Assembly: GCF_028993575.1 (NCBI RefSeq)
Contig: NZ_CP118615.1
Coordinates: 5,361,001 to 5,425,000, forward strand
Source: Micromonospora cathayae
Lineage (GTDB): Bacteria; Actinomycetota; Actinomycetes; Mycobacteriales; Micromonosporaceae
Reading direction: 5' to 3'
DNA length: 64,000 nucleotides
The position numbers were made by a program, and so were the translations under genes. Shown here piece after piece: positions 53,181 through 61,888 of this stretch; position 1 is the first letter of the stretch; every line of letters begins with the position of its first letter. The notes below the pieces were generated by a model. The model saw nothing but the letters and a program-made list of their open reading frames with translations, did no database searches and was not told the origin of the DNA.

Positions 53181-55339
53181 GCCTGCCGCACACCGTGCAG
53201 CCCACTCCCGACCGGGCGGTCGCCCGCCACCCCGCCTGGCTGCCACCGGAGGCGTTCGGCCCGCTGGGCATCCGGTCCGCCCTGGTGTGCGGCACCGGCC
53301 CGCTGGTCGACACGGTGGTCGAGGAGCTCACCCGGGCGGGCACGCGGTACGGCGGCCGGGTCCACCGGCACGCCAGGGCCGGCGCCGTCGAGCTGGTGCT
53401 CGCGTTGACCGGGGCGGACCCGTTGCCGCCGGTCGCCGCCCGGCTCGCCGGCGAGGTGGCCGGCACGCTCGGCGCGGAGGGTTTCCTGCTGGACCGGTCC
53501 GGCCACGTCCCGGTGCTGCTCGCCGACACGCCGGCCGGCCTGCTGTACGGACTGTTCCACCTGGTCCGGCTCGGCGGGTCGGCGTTCGACCTCCACCCGG
53601 TCGAGCGGCACCGACCGGCGTTGGACCGACGGATGCTCGACCACTGGGACAACGTGGACGTACATCCGGTGATGGGCCAGGTGGAACGGGGCTACGCGGG
53701 CGGTTCGATCTTCTGGCGGGACGGGGCCGCCCGGAACGAACCGGACCGGATCCGGGAGTACGGGCGGCTGCTGGCGGCCTGCGGGGTCAACGCGATCACG
53801 GTGAACAACGTCAACGTGCACGCCACCGAGGCGCGACTGCTCACCGACCGGCTCGGGGACGTGGCCGCCATCGCGGACCTGCTGCGGCCGTACGCGGTCC
53901 GGGTGCACCTGTCGGTGACGTTCGCCGCCCCGGTCGTCCTCGGTGGCCTGCCCACCGCCGACCCGCTCGACGACCGGGTACGCGCCTGGTGGGCCACGGC
54001 CACCCGGCAGGTGTACGACCGTATCCCGGACTTCGGCGGGTACGTGGTGAAGGCCGACTCGGAGGGGCAGCCAGGCCCGTTCACCTACGGGCGCGACCAC
54101 GCCGACGGGGCGAACCTGCTGGCCGGGGCGCTGGCCCCGTTCGGCGGGGTGGTGCACTGGCGGGCGTTCGTCTACAACCACCGGCAGGACTGGCGGGACC
54201 GGACGACCGACCGGGCGCGGGCCGCGTACGACCACTTCGCCCCGCTGGACGGCCGGTTCCGGGACAACGTGATCGTCCAGGTGAAGCACGGGCCGATCGA
54301 CTTCCAGGCGCGCGAGCCGGTCTCACCGGTACTGGCCGCCATGCCGGCGACCCGGCTGGCGGTGGAGGTGCAGGTGACCCAGGAGTACACCGGCCAGCAG
54401 CGGCACGTCTGCTACCTCGGCCCCTGGTGGAGTGAGCTGCTGGGCTTCACGCCCTGGGGTCCGCAGGGCCGCACCGTCGCCGACATCGCCGCCGGAGCCG
54501 GCCGGACCGGCACGGGTGCCGGAGGCGGCCGGACCGGCACGGGTGCCGGAGCCGGCCGGACCGACACGGGTGCCGCCGGGGGTCGTACCCTGCCCGGCGG
54601 TGGTCTGGTCGGAGTCGCCAACGTCGGGGCCGACCCCTTCTGGACGGGGCATCCGCTGGCGCAGGCCAACCTGTACGCCTTCGGTCGGCTCGGCTGGGAC
54701 CCCCGGCTGGATCCCCGGGCCGTGCTCGACGAGTGGATCGGGTTGACCTTCCCGCCGTCGACGACCGGTGATCCGGCGCTGGTACGCCGGACGCTGCACG
54801 AGATCATGGACGACTCGTGGCGCACGTACGAGCGGTACACCGCGCCGCTGGGCGTGGGCTTCATGGTCAACCCCCGGGACCACTACGGGCCCGGGGTGGA
54901 CGGGTACGAGTACAGCCCGTGGGGCACCTACCACTTCGCCGACCGGGACGGGGTGGGCGTGGACCGGACCCGGGCCACCGGCACCGGCTTCACCGGCCAG
55001 TACCCGTGCCCCTGGGCGGAACGGTACGAGTCGGTCGAGCAGTGTCCGGACGAACTGCTGCTCTTCTTCCACCACGTGCCCTACGACCACGTCCTGCGCA
55101 GCGGGTCCACGGTCATCCAGCACATCTACGACACGCACTTCGCCGGGGTGGAGCAGGTGAAGACGATGCGGCAGCGGTGGCAGCGGCTGGCCGGGCTCGT
55201 CGATGCGGCGGTACACGCCCGGGTGAGCGGGCTGCTGGAGGAACAACTGCGCTGCGCCCGGGAGTGGCGCGACCAGATCAACACCTACTTCTTCCGCAAG
55301 TCCGGCGTCCCCGACACCCATTCCCGCCCCATCCACTAA
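53177..55339 (+). CDS. GH67 alpha-glucuronidase with a Gly-rich tandem-repeat insert
   Basis: A 720-residue enzyme. The central barrel shows YVVKADSEGQPGP with the acid Glu, VKHGPIDFQAREP and VEVQVTQEYTGQQRH with the base residues, and GFMVNPRDHYGPGVDGYEYS and YPCPWAERYES of the C-terminal domain, all diagnostic of GH67. It removes (4-O-methyl)glucuronic acid from imported aldouronates. The family length is about 690; the excess is a repeat insert at about residues 440-472. The ATG overlaps the previous stop. It ends the operon just before a C-rich tract and a long palindrome. Confidence 0.95.
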   Translation: MSLPHTVQPTPDRAVARHPAWLPPEAFGPLGIRSALVCGTGPLVDTVVEELTRAGTRYGGRVHRHARAGAVELVLALTGADPLPPVAARLAGEVAGTLGAEGFLLDRSGHVPVLLADTPAGLLYGLFHLVRLGGSAFDLHPVERHRPALDRRMLDHWDNVDVHPVMGQVERGYAGGSIFWRDGAARNEPDRIREYGRLLAACGVNAITVNNVNVHATEARLLTDRLGDVAAIADLLRPYAVRVHLSVTFAAPVVLGGLPTADPLDDRVRAWWATATRQVYDRIPDFGGYVVKADSEGQPGPFTYGRDHADGANLLAGALAPFGGVVHWRAFVYNHRQDWRDRTTDRARAAYDHFAPLDGRFRDNVIVQVKHGPIDFQAREPVSPVLAAMPATRLAVEVQVTQEYTGQQRHVCYLGPWWSELLGFTPWGPQGRTVADIAAGAGRTGTGAGGGRTGTGAGAGRTDTGAAGGRTLPGGGLVGVANVGADPFWTGHPLAQANLYAFGRLGWDPRLDPRAVLDEWIGLTFPPSTTGDPALVRRTLHEIMDDSWRTYERYTAPLGVGFMVNPRDHYGPGVDGYEYSPWGTYHFADRDGVGVDRTRATGTGFTGQYPCPWAERYESVEQCPDELLLFFHHVPYDHVLRSGSTVIQHIYDTHFAGVEQVKTMRQRWQRLAGLVDAAVHARVSGLLEEQLRCAREWRDQINTYFFRKSGVPDTHSRPIH
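54499..54594 (+). repeat. 27-bp tandem repeat within the GH67 gene
   Basis: Three adjacent, slightly diverged 27-bp units encode GRTGTGAGG-like nonapeptides. The repeat keeps frame and lies between the conserved segments GRTVADIAAG and GGGLVGVANVG. Confidence 0.75.
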
Positions 55340-55384
55340 CCCCACCCACCCCCTCCCCCCACCTCCCCCACCCCCGTCACCCCT

Positions 55385-55445
55385 GTTGACCATGAAGTTG
55401 TTGTCGCGACACGCCGAGAGGGTCGACAACATCTTCATGATCAAC
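55385..55445. repeat. Long palindromic element between convergent operons
   Basis: The arms 55385-55406 and 55424-55445 (22 nt each) pair at 20 of 22 positions around a 17-nt loop. The arms carry TTGAxCATGAAG, a form I recall as a common intergenic repeat in Micromonospora-type genomes. The element provides the TGA stop of the MFS gene and probably ends transcripts from both sides. Confidence 0.75.
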
Positions 55446-57003
55446 GCGGCGAGCGCGCGGGCGGGGAGGCGGGCGGCGAGGAGCGGGGCGCGGGTGGGGA
55501 GGTGGGTGGGGAGGTGGGCGGGGGTGGGTGGGAGAGGAGGGTTGCGGCGAGGAGGCCGCCGGTGAGGACGGCGACCGCGCCGACGGTCTGGCTGACCGCG
55601 ACGGCAGAAGCGAAGGCCCCGGTGACCAGGTCGCGTTCCGGCTCGTCGCGCGCGGCGGCCCAGGCCGCCGGGAACGATCCGGCAGCGGCCAGCACGGCGG
55701 GCAGTGCCGCGGTGAACCGGGCGTTGAGCACCGCGCCGAGCACGGCGACGCCGAGGCTGGTGCCGACCTCCGCCATGGTGCCGTCGATCCCCGCCCCGGT
55801 GCCGGCCTTCTCCGGGGGGATGGCGCTCAGCACCGCCTCCACGATGGCCGGGTTGGCCAGCGCGCACCCGCCGCCCATCAGTACCAGCCCGGACAGCAGG
55901 ACGCCGTAGCCGTCGGTGGGCGCGTGGGCGGCCACCACCAGTCCGACGGCGAGCAGGGTCATCCCGGCCGCGATGGCCGCCGGGATGCCGAGCCGTCGGA
56001 TCAGCCGGGCGGCGACGCCGGTGAGGTTGAGCAGCACCACGGTGAGCGCGAAGGGGGCCATCCGCAGGCCCGCCTCCCAGGCCGGGTACCCCCGGACGAA
56101 CTGCAGCTGCTGGGCCAGCAGGAACAGCGACCCGGCGCTGCCGAAGGTGATCAGCACGACCCCGGACACCGCGCCCACGAACCGGCGGTCCCGGAAGAAG
56201 CGCAGGTCGAGCATGGGTGCGGGGGTACGCCGTTCCCAGGCCGCGAAGAGGCCGAGCAGCAGCGTACCGGCGGCGGCCGCGCCGAGCACGTGGGGTGCCG
56301 CCCAGCCCTGTTCGGGACCGGAGATGATCGCGTAGACGACCGCGCCGAGGCCGAGGGTGGACAGTAGCGCGCCGACCAGGTCGAGCCGGCCCGCCGGGAA
56401 GCGCGCCTCGGGCACCAGCGGGCCGGCCGCGACCAGGCAGACCAGCACGATCGGTAGGTTGATCAGGAAGATCACCGGCCAGCTGAAGTGGGCCAGGAGC
56501 AGGCCGCCGACCGGGGGTCCGGCGGCGAAGCCCAGGGCGCTGACCGCCGCCCAGACGCCGATGGCCCGGGGGCGTTCCTCGGCGTCGAAGACCTGCATGG
56601 CGATTGCCAGGGTGGCGGTGGCGAGCAGCGCGCCTCCGACACCCAGTACGCCCCGGGCGGCGACCAGGTGTCCGGTGGACTGGGCCGCCGCGGCGGCGGC
56701 CGAGGCGAGCCCGAAGACGACCAGCCCGACCAGCAGCATCCGGCGGCGTCCGTACCGGTCCACCGCGCTGCCGGCGGTGAGCAGCAGTCCGGACTGGACC
56801 AGCGGGTACGCGTTGATCATCCATTGGATGTCGGCGGTGCCGGCGTCCAGGTCCCGGGTGAGCGCCGGCACCGCCACGGTGAGCACGGTGTTGTCCAGCA
56901 CCACGACCAGTTGGGCGAGGCAGAGCACGGCGAGGACCAGCCAGCGGGTACGTGAACGGGACGCCGTGGTGGCGGGGGTGACGACGGTGTCGGGCAGGCT
57001 CAC
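55441..57003 (-). CDS. MFS exporter, DHA2 (EmrB/QacA) family, probable siderophore exporter
   Basis: A 520-residue transporter with 14 predicted helices. LDNTVLTVAVPALTRDLDAG is the DHA2 motif D1, RYGRRRMLLVGL motif A, and GVLGVGGALLATATLA motif B with GPPVGGLL as motif C. The C-terminal 28 residues are a Pro/Ser/Thr tail (PPPTSPPTSPP) encoded by a G-rich simple-sequence tract. The GTG start overlaps the stop of the siderophore-interacting protein (GTGA), so both belong to one iron-controlled unit. Siderophore export is the likely role (inference). Confidence 0.9.
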   Translation of the reverse strand: MSLPDTVVTPATTASRSRTRWLVLAVLCLAQLVVVLDNTVLTVAVPALTRDLDAGTADIQWMINAYPLVQSGLLLTAGSAVDRYGRRRMLLVGLVVFGLASAAAAAAQSTGHLVAARGVLGVGGALLATATLAIAMQVFDAEERPRAIGVWAAVSALGFAAGPPVGGLLLAHFSWPVIFLINLPIVLVCLVAAGPLVPEARFPAGRLDLVGALLSTLGLGAVVYAIISGPEQGWAAPHVLGAAAAGTLLLGLFAAWERRTPAPMLDLRFFRDRRFVGAVSGVVLITFGSAGSLFLLAQQLQFVRGYPAWEAGLRMAPFALTVVLLNLTGVAARLIRRLGIPAAIAAGMTLLAVGLVVAAHAPTDGYGVLLSGLVLMGGGCALANPAIVEAVLSAIPPEKAGTGAGIDGTMAEVGTSLGVAVLGAVLNARFTAALPAVLAAAGSFPAAWAAARDEPERDLVTGAFASAVAVSQTVGAVAVLTGGLLAATLLSHPPPPTSPPTSPPAPRSSPPASPPARSPR

Positions 57004-57713
57004 CGGGCGGTCCAGTAGCCGAGGGCGCTCACCTGCTGGCGGCCGACGCCGAGACCGCGGCGCAGGTGCCGGACGATGCCCCGGGTGCTGGCCGCCTCGC
57101 AGGCCACCCAGTAGAACGCCCCGTCCTCGGCGCGGTCCAGGCCGGCGCGGACGGTGTCGACGAGATGCCGGCCGTCGTCGCGGCGCGGCACCCAGGTCAC
57201 CTGCTGGCCGGTCCGGGTCCGGGGGGTGAGGGCCTGCTCGCCCTGGTGCGCGTACTCGAGCCAGACGGTGGCGGGGACGTCGGCGGCGGCGTCGAGCAGG
57301 CTGTTGACCGCCGGCAGCGAGGCGGCGTCGCCGACCAGGTAGAGGTGGCGCGGGGTGGGGTCGGGCAGGGTGAACCCGGTGCCCTGCACGGTGGCGTCGA
57401 TGGTGTCGCCGGGTTTCGCCTCGGTGGCCCACCGGGCGGCCCGCCCGTCGTGCAGGGCGAACTCGAGGTGGAACCGGCCGGTGGCCGGGTCGGGGTCGAC
57501 GAGGGTGTAGGCCCGCTGGTGTGGTCGGCCGGCGGCGTCGAACCAGAGCCGGACCCACATGGTGGGGTGGCTGCCGCAGGCGGCCAGCAGACCGCCGTCG
57601 TCGACGAGCAGCCGCTGGTAGTGGTCGTTGACCGGGGTCGACTCGAGCACGGTGAGCCGGAACTCCCGACCGCCCATGGCCCGGAGCACCAGGGCCTCCC
57701 AGTTCCGTTTCAC
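57000..57713 (-). CDS. Siderophore-interacting protein (SIP/ViuB family flavin ferric reductase)
   Basis: A 237-residue protein with the FAD-binding barrel (HQRAYTLVDPDPATG is the RxYT flavin motif), FALHDGRAARWA (the HGxAxxWA-type motif), and the NAD(P)H domain beginning HLYLVGDAASLPAVNSLL. YWVACEAASTRGIVRHLR is the conserved C-terminal SIP block. It releases iron from ferric siderophores by reduction in the cytoplasm. The GTG start at 57713 lies 27 bp from the iron box, so repression by IdeR/DtxR in iron sufficiency is expected. Confidence 0.93.
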   Translation of the reverse strand: MKRNWEALVLRAMGGREFRLTVLESTPVNDHYQRLLVDDGGLLAACGSHPTMWVRLWFDAAGRPHQRAYTLVDPDPATGRFHLEFALHDGRAARWATEAKPGDTIDATVQGTGFTLPDPTPRHLYLVGDAASLPAVNSLLDAAADVPATVWLEYAHQGEQALTPRTRTGQQVTWVPRRDDGRHLVDTVRAGLDRAEDGAFYWVACEAASTRGIVRHLRRGLGVGRQQVSALGYWTAR

Positions 57714-57739
57714 GTACGCCTCCAGCCCAGACCAGCAAG

Positions 57740-57758
57740 TTAGGTTAGGTTAACCTAA
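57740..57758. promoter_or_regulatory. IdeR/DtxR iron box
   Basis: TTAGGTTAGGTTAACCTAA matches 18 of 19 bases of the consensus TTAGGTTAGGCTAACCTAA. It lies between the divergent siderophore-interacting-protein gene (27 bp away) and the acetyltransferase gene (26 bp away) and probably controls both. Confidence 0.92.
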
Positions 57759-57783
57759 CTTCGCGGCCCTGGGGAGAGGCGGT

Positions 57784-58395
57784 ATGCCGTGCGCCGGAAA
57801 GAAGGCACGACCACGAGACGAGGTACCTGAGATGCACGAGGAAGAGATCCCCGGCTTCGGGCGGTGCGCGCTGACGCCGGTCGACCCGGCGGCCCACGCC
57901 GGGCTGCTACACAGGTGGGTCACCCAGCCACGCGCCCGCTTCTGGGGCATGGGCGACCACTCGGTCGAGCAGGTCCGGGAGGTCTACGCGTTCGTCGACG
58001 GACTGTCCACCCACCACGCGTACCTGATCCTGCTCGACGGCACCCCGGTGGGGCTGTTCCAGACCTACCAGCCGGCGGCCGACCCGGTCGGCGAGCGGTA
58101 CCCGGTCGAGCCGGGTGACGTCGGCATGCACCTGCTGCTGTCCCCACCCGAGGGCACCCCGCGCGGGCTGGCCGCCGCGGTCGGGCCCGCGCTCGTACGG
58201 TTCCTGTTCCGGGACCCGACCCGGGACCGCGTGGTGGTCGAACCCGACGTCCGCAACGGGTTGGCGCTGCGCCGACTGGAGATCAGCGGCTTCATCTTCG
58301 GCGACGAGATCGACCTGCCCGACAAGCGGGCCCGGTTGGCGTTCCTGACCCGGGAACGGTTCGCCGCCCGGCACGGCGCACCGTCGTCGAACTGA
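57784..58395 (+). CDS. GNAT acetyltransferase of the siderophore type (IucB/RhbD/AlcB-like)
   Basis: A 203-residue protein. After a basic N-terminus come LLHRWVTQPRARFWGM, VREVYAFVDG, PVGLFQTYQPAADPVGERYP and GDVGMHLLLSPP, the pattern of N-acyltransferases that acylate N-hydroxylated lysine or diamines in hydroxamate siderophores. VVVEPDVRNGLALRRLEISGF is the conserved C-terminal block. The ATG at 57784 follows GGGGAGAGG; ATG 57832 is a weaker alternative nearer the family start. Its position beside an iron box supports iron regulation. No NIS synthetase or monooxygenase is adjacent. The stop lies within a 33-bp tandem repeat. Confidence 0.85.
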   Translation: MPCAGKKARPRDEVPEMHEEEIPGFGRCALTPVDPAAHAGLLHRWVTQPRARFWGMGDHSVEQVREVYAFVDGLSTHHAYLILLDGTPVGLFQTYQPAADPVGERYPVEPGDVGMHLLLSPPEGTPRGLAAAVGPALVRFLFRDPTRDRVVVEPDVRNGLALRRLEISGFIFGDEIDLPDKRARLAFLTRERFAARHGAPSSN

Positions 58396-58466
58396 GCCAC
58401 ACGGCACCGCGCACCGTCGCCGAACTGAGCCACACGGCACCGCGCACCGTCGTCGAAATGAGCCGG
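58378..58466 (+). repeat. 33-bp tandem repeat across the acetyltransferase stop
   Basis: Two full copies (58378-58410 and 58411-58443) and a 23-bp partial copy (58444-58466) differ at single positions. Copy 1 encodes the last residues and stop of the acetyltransferase; the following copies are untranslated duplicates of that 3' end. Confidence 0.85.
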
Positions 58467-59239
58467 ACCACCGTCCGGAACTACCCACGGTGATCATGGC
58501 GAAAAGTGTCACGACAATGAATCACCAACGCAGGAAAATGCCGCACGCCGCCATCGGTCGACACCGGAGTGACCGGCCGGTGGCAGCGCCTCCCATCCCA
58601 CCACGGCCCCTGCCAGCCCTCCCGTAATGCGGGACGGAACACCACGGAAACCGGAACAAGCTCGTCGGTTTCCGGATCGCACCGACACCCCGGATCCCCC
58701 GGTCCGGGGTGGCTTCGGGCGGGCCGGAAGAAGCCGGATCCGGTAACCGTCGAACCCCCCGGACGGGCGACGGTCCGCCCATTCCGCACCGCCGTCGGCG
58801 CGGTCGACAGCCCCGCGCCGGGCCACCGCGCCGACGGCAGGTCACGGTCCGCACCCGTTGCCGCGCAACGGCTCCGCATCCGGCCAGGCCGCCTCCATCG
58901 TGGACGAAACGCCCCGCACGGCGTACCCCGCCACCGAACGGGGCAAGGGTGACCTTGTCGAGCTTTACCAGCGGTACCTGTTCTTGGCCGAGTACTTTCG
59001 GGCATTCCGCACGAGCGGCAACCACCCTCCGTAAAGCCCTGGCAGAACATTCGCCAAGTCCTTGACCGGCCGTACGCCAAGACCGCAACATATAGGCGGC
59101 CGTCATTCGAATGGCTTTCCCTCGATGCCCCCGATTCACCTGACCTGGGGGAACGCGGAAACAAACCGGACGATCCCAGTAACTGGAACGCAGCCGCGCT
59201 TCCGGTCATATCGAGCTGACCCGGGAAAGGGCAGGCACC
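58467..59239. other. 773-bp gene-free region upstream of the glycosyltransferase operon
   Basis: The open frames here are Arg/Gly-rich shadows without family pattern. A small hairpin (CCGGAC/GTCCGG, 58463-58478) may end the acetyltransferase transcript, and CCCCGGA/TCCGGGG repeats lie near 58690-58712. GC falls between about 59040 and 59220, consistent with a promoter for the downstream operon; GGGAAAGGG at about 59221 serves the first gene. Confidence 0.55.
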
Positions 59240-60238
59240 GTGAACCCGTTGGTCTCCGTCGTCATCCCCTGCTACAACCGGGCCCGTACCGTCGGGCTCT
59301 GCGTACGGTCGGTGCAGCGGCAGACGTACCCGGCCATCGAGATCATCGTGGTGGACGACGCGAGCGACGATGACTCCGCGACGGTCGCCGCGTCGACCGG
59401 CGTCACCGTACGGCGACTGCCGACCAACAGCGGTCCCGGCGCCGCCCGGAACCTGGGCGCGGCCCACGCCCGCGGCGAGATCCTGTTCTTCCTGGACGCC
59501 GACGTCGCCCTCGAACCGGACAGCGTCGCCGCAGCCGTCGCGGAGCTGCGCGCCACACCCACCCTCGGCGCGATCTGCGGGGTGCTCCGACCCGAGTCGC
59601 TGCTGTCGCACAACCTGATCGCCGAGTACCGGGCGTTGCAGATGTACCACTGGTGGCTGGCCCAGGAAGGCCCGATGGAGGGACTGCACACCGCGCTGTG
59701 CGCGATGCGCGCCGAGGTGTTCGCCGAGATCGGACCGTTCAACCCGGACCTGCGGCACACCGAGGCCCCGGAGTACGGCCACCGGATCCGGCAACGGTAC
59801 GAGGTACGCAGCACCGCCGCCATCGCCGGCACCCACGACCACGACACCACCCTGCGGGCCCTGCTGCCCAAGGTGTTCCTCCGGGCCCGCGCCAGCGCCG
59901 TCGAGGTACGCCCCGGCGAGGTGCTCGGCGGTGCCGCCTCCCGGATCCTGGCCAGCGGCCTGATCCTGGCCGCCGCGCTGACCCTGCCGGCACCGCTGCT
60001 CACCGGACCGGTCGGCGGGCTGCTGCCGCTGCTCCTGCTGGCCGGCGCGGTCGCCCTGGACGCCGGCACGTACCGCCGGGTGGTCGCCAGCCGGGGTGCC
60101 CGGTTCGGCCTCCGGTTCACCGCCGTGCACCTGCTCTACCAGCTCACCTCGGCGGCCGGCGCGGCGATCGGGACGGTGGAGCGCCTGTGGCACCGGCTCG
60201 CCTGGCGGACCGGCACGTCGGTCGGGGTCTCCCGGTGA
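59240..60238 (+). CDS. GT2 family glycosyltransferase with C-terminal membrane helices
   Basis: A 332-residue GT-A fold enzyme. VSVVIPCYNRARTVGLCVRS is the start, IIVVDDASDDDS binds the nucleotide, LFFLDADVALEPD contains the DxD metal site, and GPFNPDLRHTEAPEYGHRIR is the acceptor/ED region. Two hydrophobic helices near 230-285 anchor it in the membrane. The GTG start is used. It opens an operon of five genes joined by 4-base overlaps, probably for a cell-envelope glycolipid or polysaccharide (inference). Confidence 0.9.
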   Translation: MNPLVSVVIPCYNRARTVGLCVRSVQRQTYPAIEIIVVDDASDDDSATVAASTGVTVRRLPTNSGPGAARNLGAAHARGEILFFLDADVALEPDSVAAAVAELRATPTLGAICGVLRPESLLSHNLIAEYRALQMYHWWLAQEGPMEGLHTALCAMRAEVFAEIGPFNPDLRHTEAPEYGHRIRQRYEVRSTAAIAGTHDHDTTLRALLPKVFLRARASAVEVRPGEVLGGAASRILASGLILAAALTLPAPLLTGPVGGLLPLLLLAGAVALDAGTYRRVVASRGARFGLRFTAVHLLYQLTSAAGAAIGTVERLWHRLAWRTGTSVGVSR

Positions 60239-61461
60239 GCGTGCTGCCCCGGACCCCGCCCCGGGTCGCCCGCCGGGGCCGCGCCGTCCCGGTGGGCGGG
60301 GTGCTGCTGTTCGCCGTCGGCGGCACGGCGGCGACCATCGCCGTCGTCTGGTGGGTGGCCGCGCACACCGGCAGCGCCTGGTCGCCCGGCGGTGACCTCG
60401 CCGTCTACCGGGACGCCGCGCAGGCGGTACGGGCCGGCGGATCGCCCTACCAGGTCGACCGGGACGGGTACGGCTTCGTCTACCCGCCGTTCGCGGCGCT
60501 GGTGCTGACGCCGCTCGCCGTGGTCGGCCCACTGGCCGGGTACGCGATCTGGACCGTGCTGTCCACCCTGGCCGTACCGGCCGTGGTGTGGCTGCTGGTC
60601 GACCACCTGACGCCCGCCGGGGACCACCGCCGCCCCACCCTGCTGGCGGTCGGCACCCTGGCCGCGCTGCCGCTGTCCCCGATCGCCGGGACGCTGCTGC
60701 TCGGCAACGTGAACATCGTCCTGCTGGCGCTGGTCCTGGTGGACCTGCTGCGGGTCCGGGGGCCGCAGCAGGGCATCCTGCTCGGCGTCGCCGCCGGGAT
60801 CAAGCTCACCCCGCTGGTCTTCGTGGTCCACCTGCTGCTCACCGGACGGATCCGGGCCGGGGTGACCGCCCTGGCGAGCTTCGTCGGCACCGTCGGCGTC
60901 GGCGCGCTGGTGCTGCCGGCCGACTCGGTGACCTTCTGGGCGGGGGTGCTGGACAGCTCACGGACCCGCCCGCCCGGCGAGGAGGCGTACGGCGGCTCGA
61001 TCCGGGGCGCGGTGCTGCACCTGCTGCCGGAGGCGGCGCACGGGGTGTGGCTGCCGGTCAGCGTGCTGGCCGCGGCGGCCGGGCTGGCGGTGGCGGTGTG
61101 GGCCAGCCGCCGCCACGAGGAGCTGACCGCGATCCTGGCCTGCGCGGTGACCGGGCTGCTCGTCTCGCCGGTCACCTGGTACGCCCACTGGGTGTGGTCG
61201 GTGCCGGTGCTGGCGCTGCTCGTCGCCCGGACCTGGCGGCGGCCGGCCCACCGGCGGTGGCCGGCCGGTCTCCTCTGGTTGGTCTTCGCCCTGCCGCTGC
61301 CGTGGTGGGTGGGGTACGTGCTGGGCTGGGCGCCGCTGACCGAGCCGGCCTGGATGATGCCGGTCGACCTGCTGTACACGGTCACTGCGGTGGCCCTGCT
61401 GGTGCTGGCGGCGGTCTGGTTGCGGCGTACCGCCCCGGCGGCCCGGGGGTGTCCGCGATGA
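60235..61461 (+). CDS. GT87-like polyprenyl-phosphate-dependent mannosyltransferase (membrane GT-C)
   Basis: A 408-residue polytopic protein. DLAVYRDAAQAVRAGGSPYQ at about residues 52-71 is the GT87/DUF2029 loop with the catalytic Asp, followed by FVYPPFAALVLTPL. About nine helices and TWYAHWVWSVPVLALL follow. GT-C enzymes of this group add mannose from polyprenyl-phosphate-mannose to glycolipids. The GTG overlaps the previous stop (GTGA). Confidence 0.85.
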   Translation: MSVLPRTPPRVARRGRAVPVGGVLLFAVGGTAATIAVVWWVAAHTGSAWSPGGDLAVYRDAAQAVRAGGSPYQVDRDGYGFVYPPFAALVLTPLAVVGPLAGYAIWTVLSTLAVPAVVWLLVDHLTPAGDHRRPTLLAVGTLAALPLSPIAGTLLLGNVNIVLLALVLVDLLRVRGPQQGILLGVAAGIKLTPLVFVVHLLLTGRIRAGVTALASFVGTVGVGALVLPADSVTFWAGVLDSSRTRPPGEEAYGGSIRGAVLHLLPEAAHGVWLPVSVLAAAAGLAVAVWASRRHEELTAILACAVTGLLVSPVTWYAHWVWSVPVLALLVARTWRRPAHRRWPAGLLWLVFALPLPWWVGYVLGWAPLTEPAWMMPVDLLYTVTAVALLVLAAVWLRRTAPAARGCPR

Positions 61462-61888
61462 CCGAGGACGCGGTGGCGGTGATCGTGCCGAACTACAACA
61501 AAGCCAAGACCCTGCGCGCCTGCCTCGACGCCATCTACGCCCAGACCCACCCACCCACCGACGTCATCGTCGTCGACGACCAGAGCACCGACCACTCCCC
61601 CACCATCACCCACGACTACCCCTGCACCCTCATCACCCAACCCGTCAACGCCGGACCCGCCGCCGCCCGCAACACCGGCGCCCGCCACACCACCGCACCC
61701 CTACTCTTCTTCGTCGACTCCGACACCGCACCCCACCCCGACGCCATCGCCAACGCCCTCCACACCCTCCACACCACCCCCGGAACCGGCATGGTCCAAG
61801 GCATCTACCACCCCCACCCCCTCTACGACGACGGCCCCGTCGAGGCATACCGCGTCGCCTTCGAACACTTCTGGCGCAAACGCAGCGT
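61448..61888 (+). repeat. 441-bp direct repeat, copy 1
   Basis: This copy differs from 62551-62991 at one base only (A at 61502, G at 62605). It runs from 10 bp before the start codon to codon 143 of the glycosyltransferase gene. Confidence 0.95.

Noticed and set aside
58522..59139. 205-residue minus-strand frame in the gap before the glycosyltransferases
   Set aside because: It is Arg/Gly-rich with no recognisable motif, and neither GC-by-codon-position feel nor ribosome site supports it.
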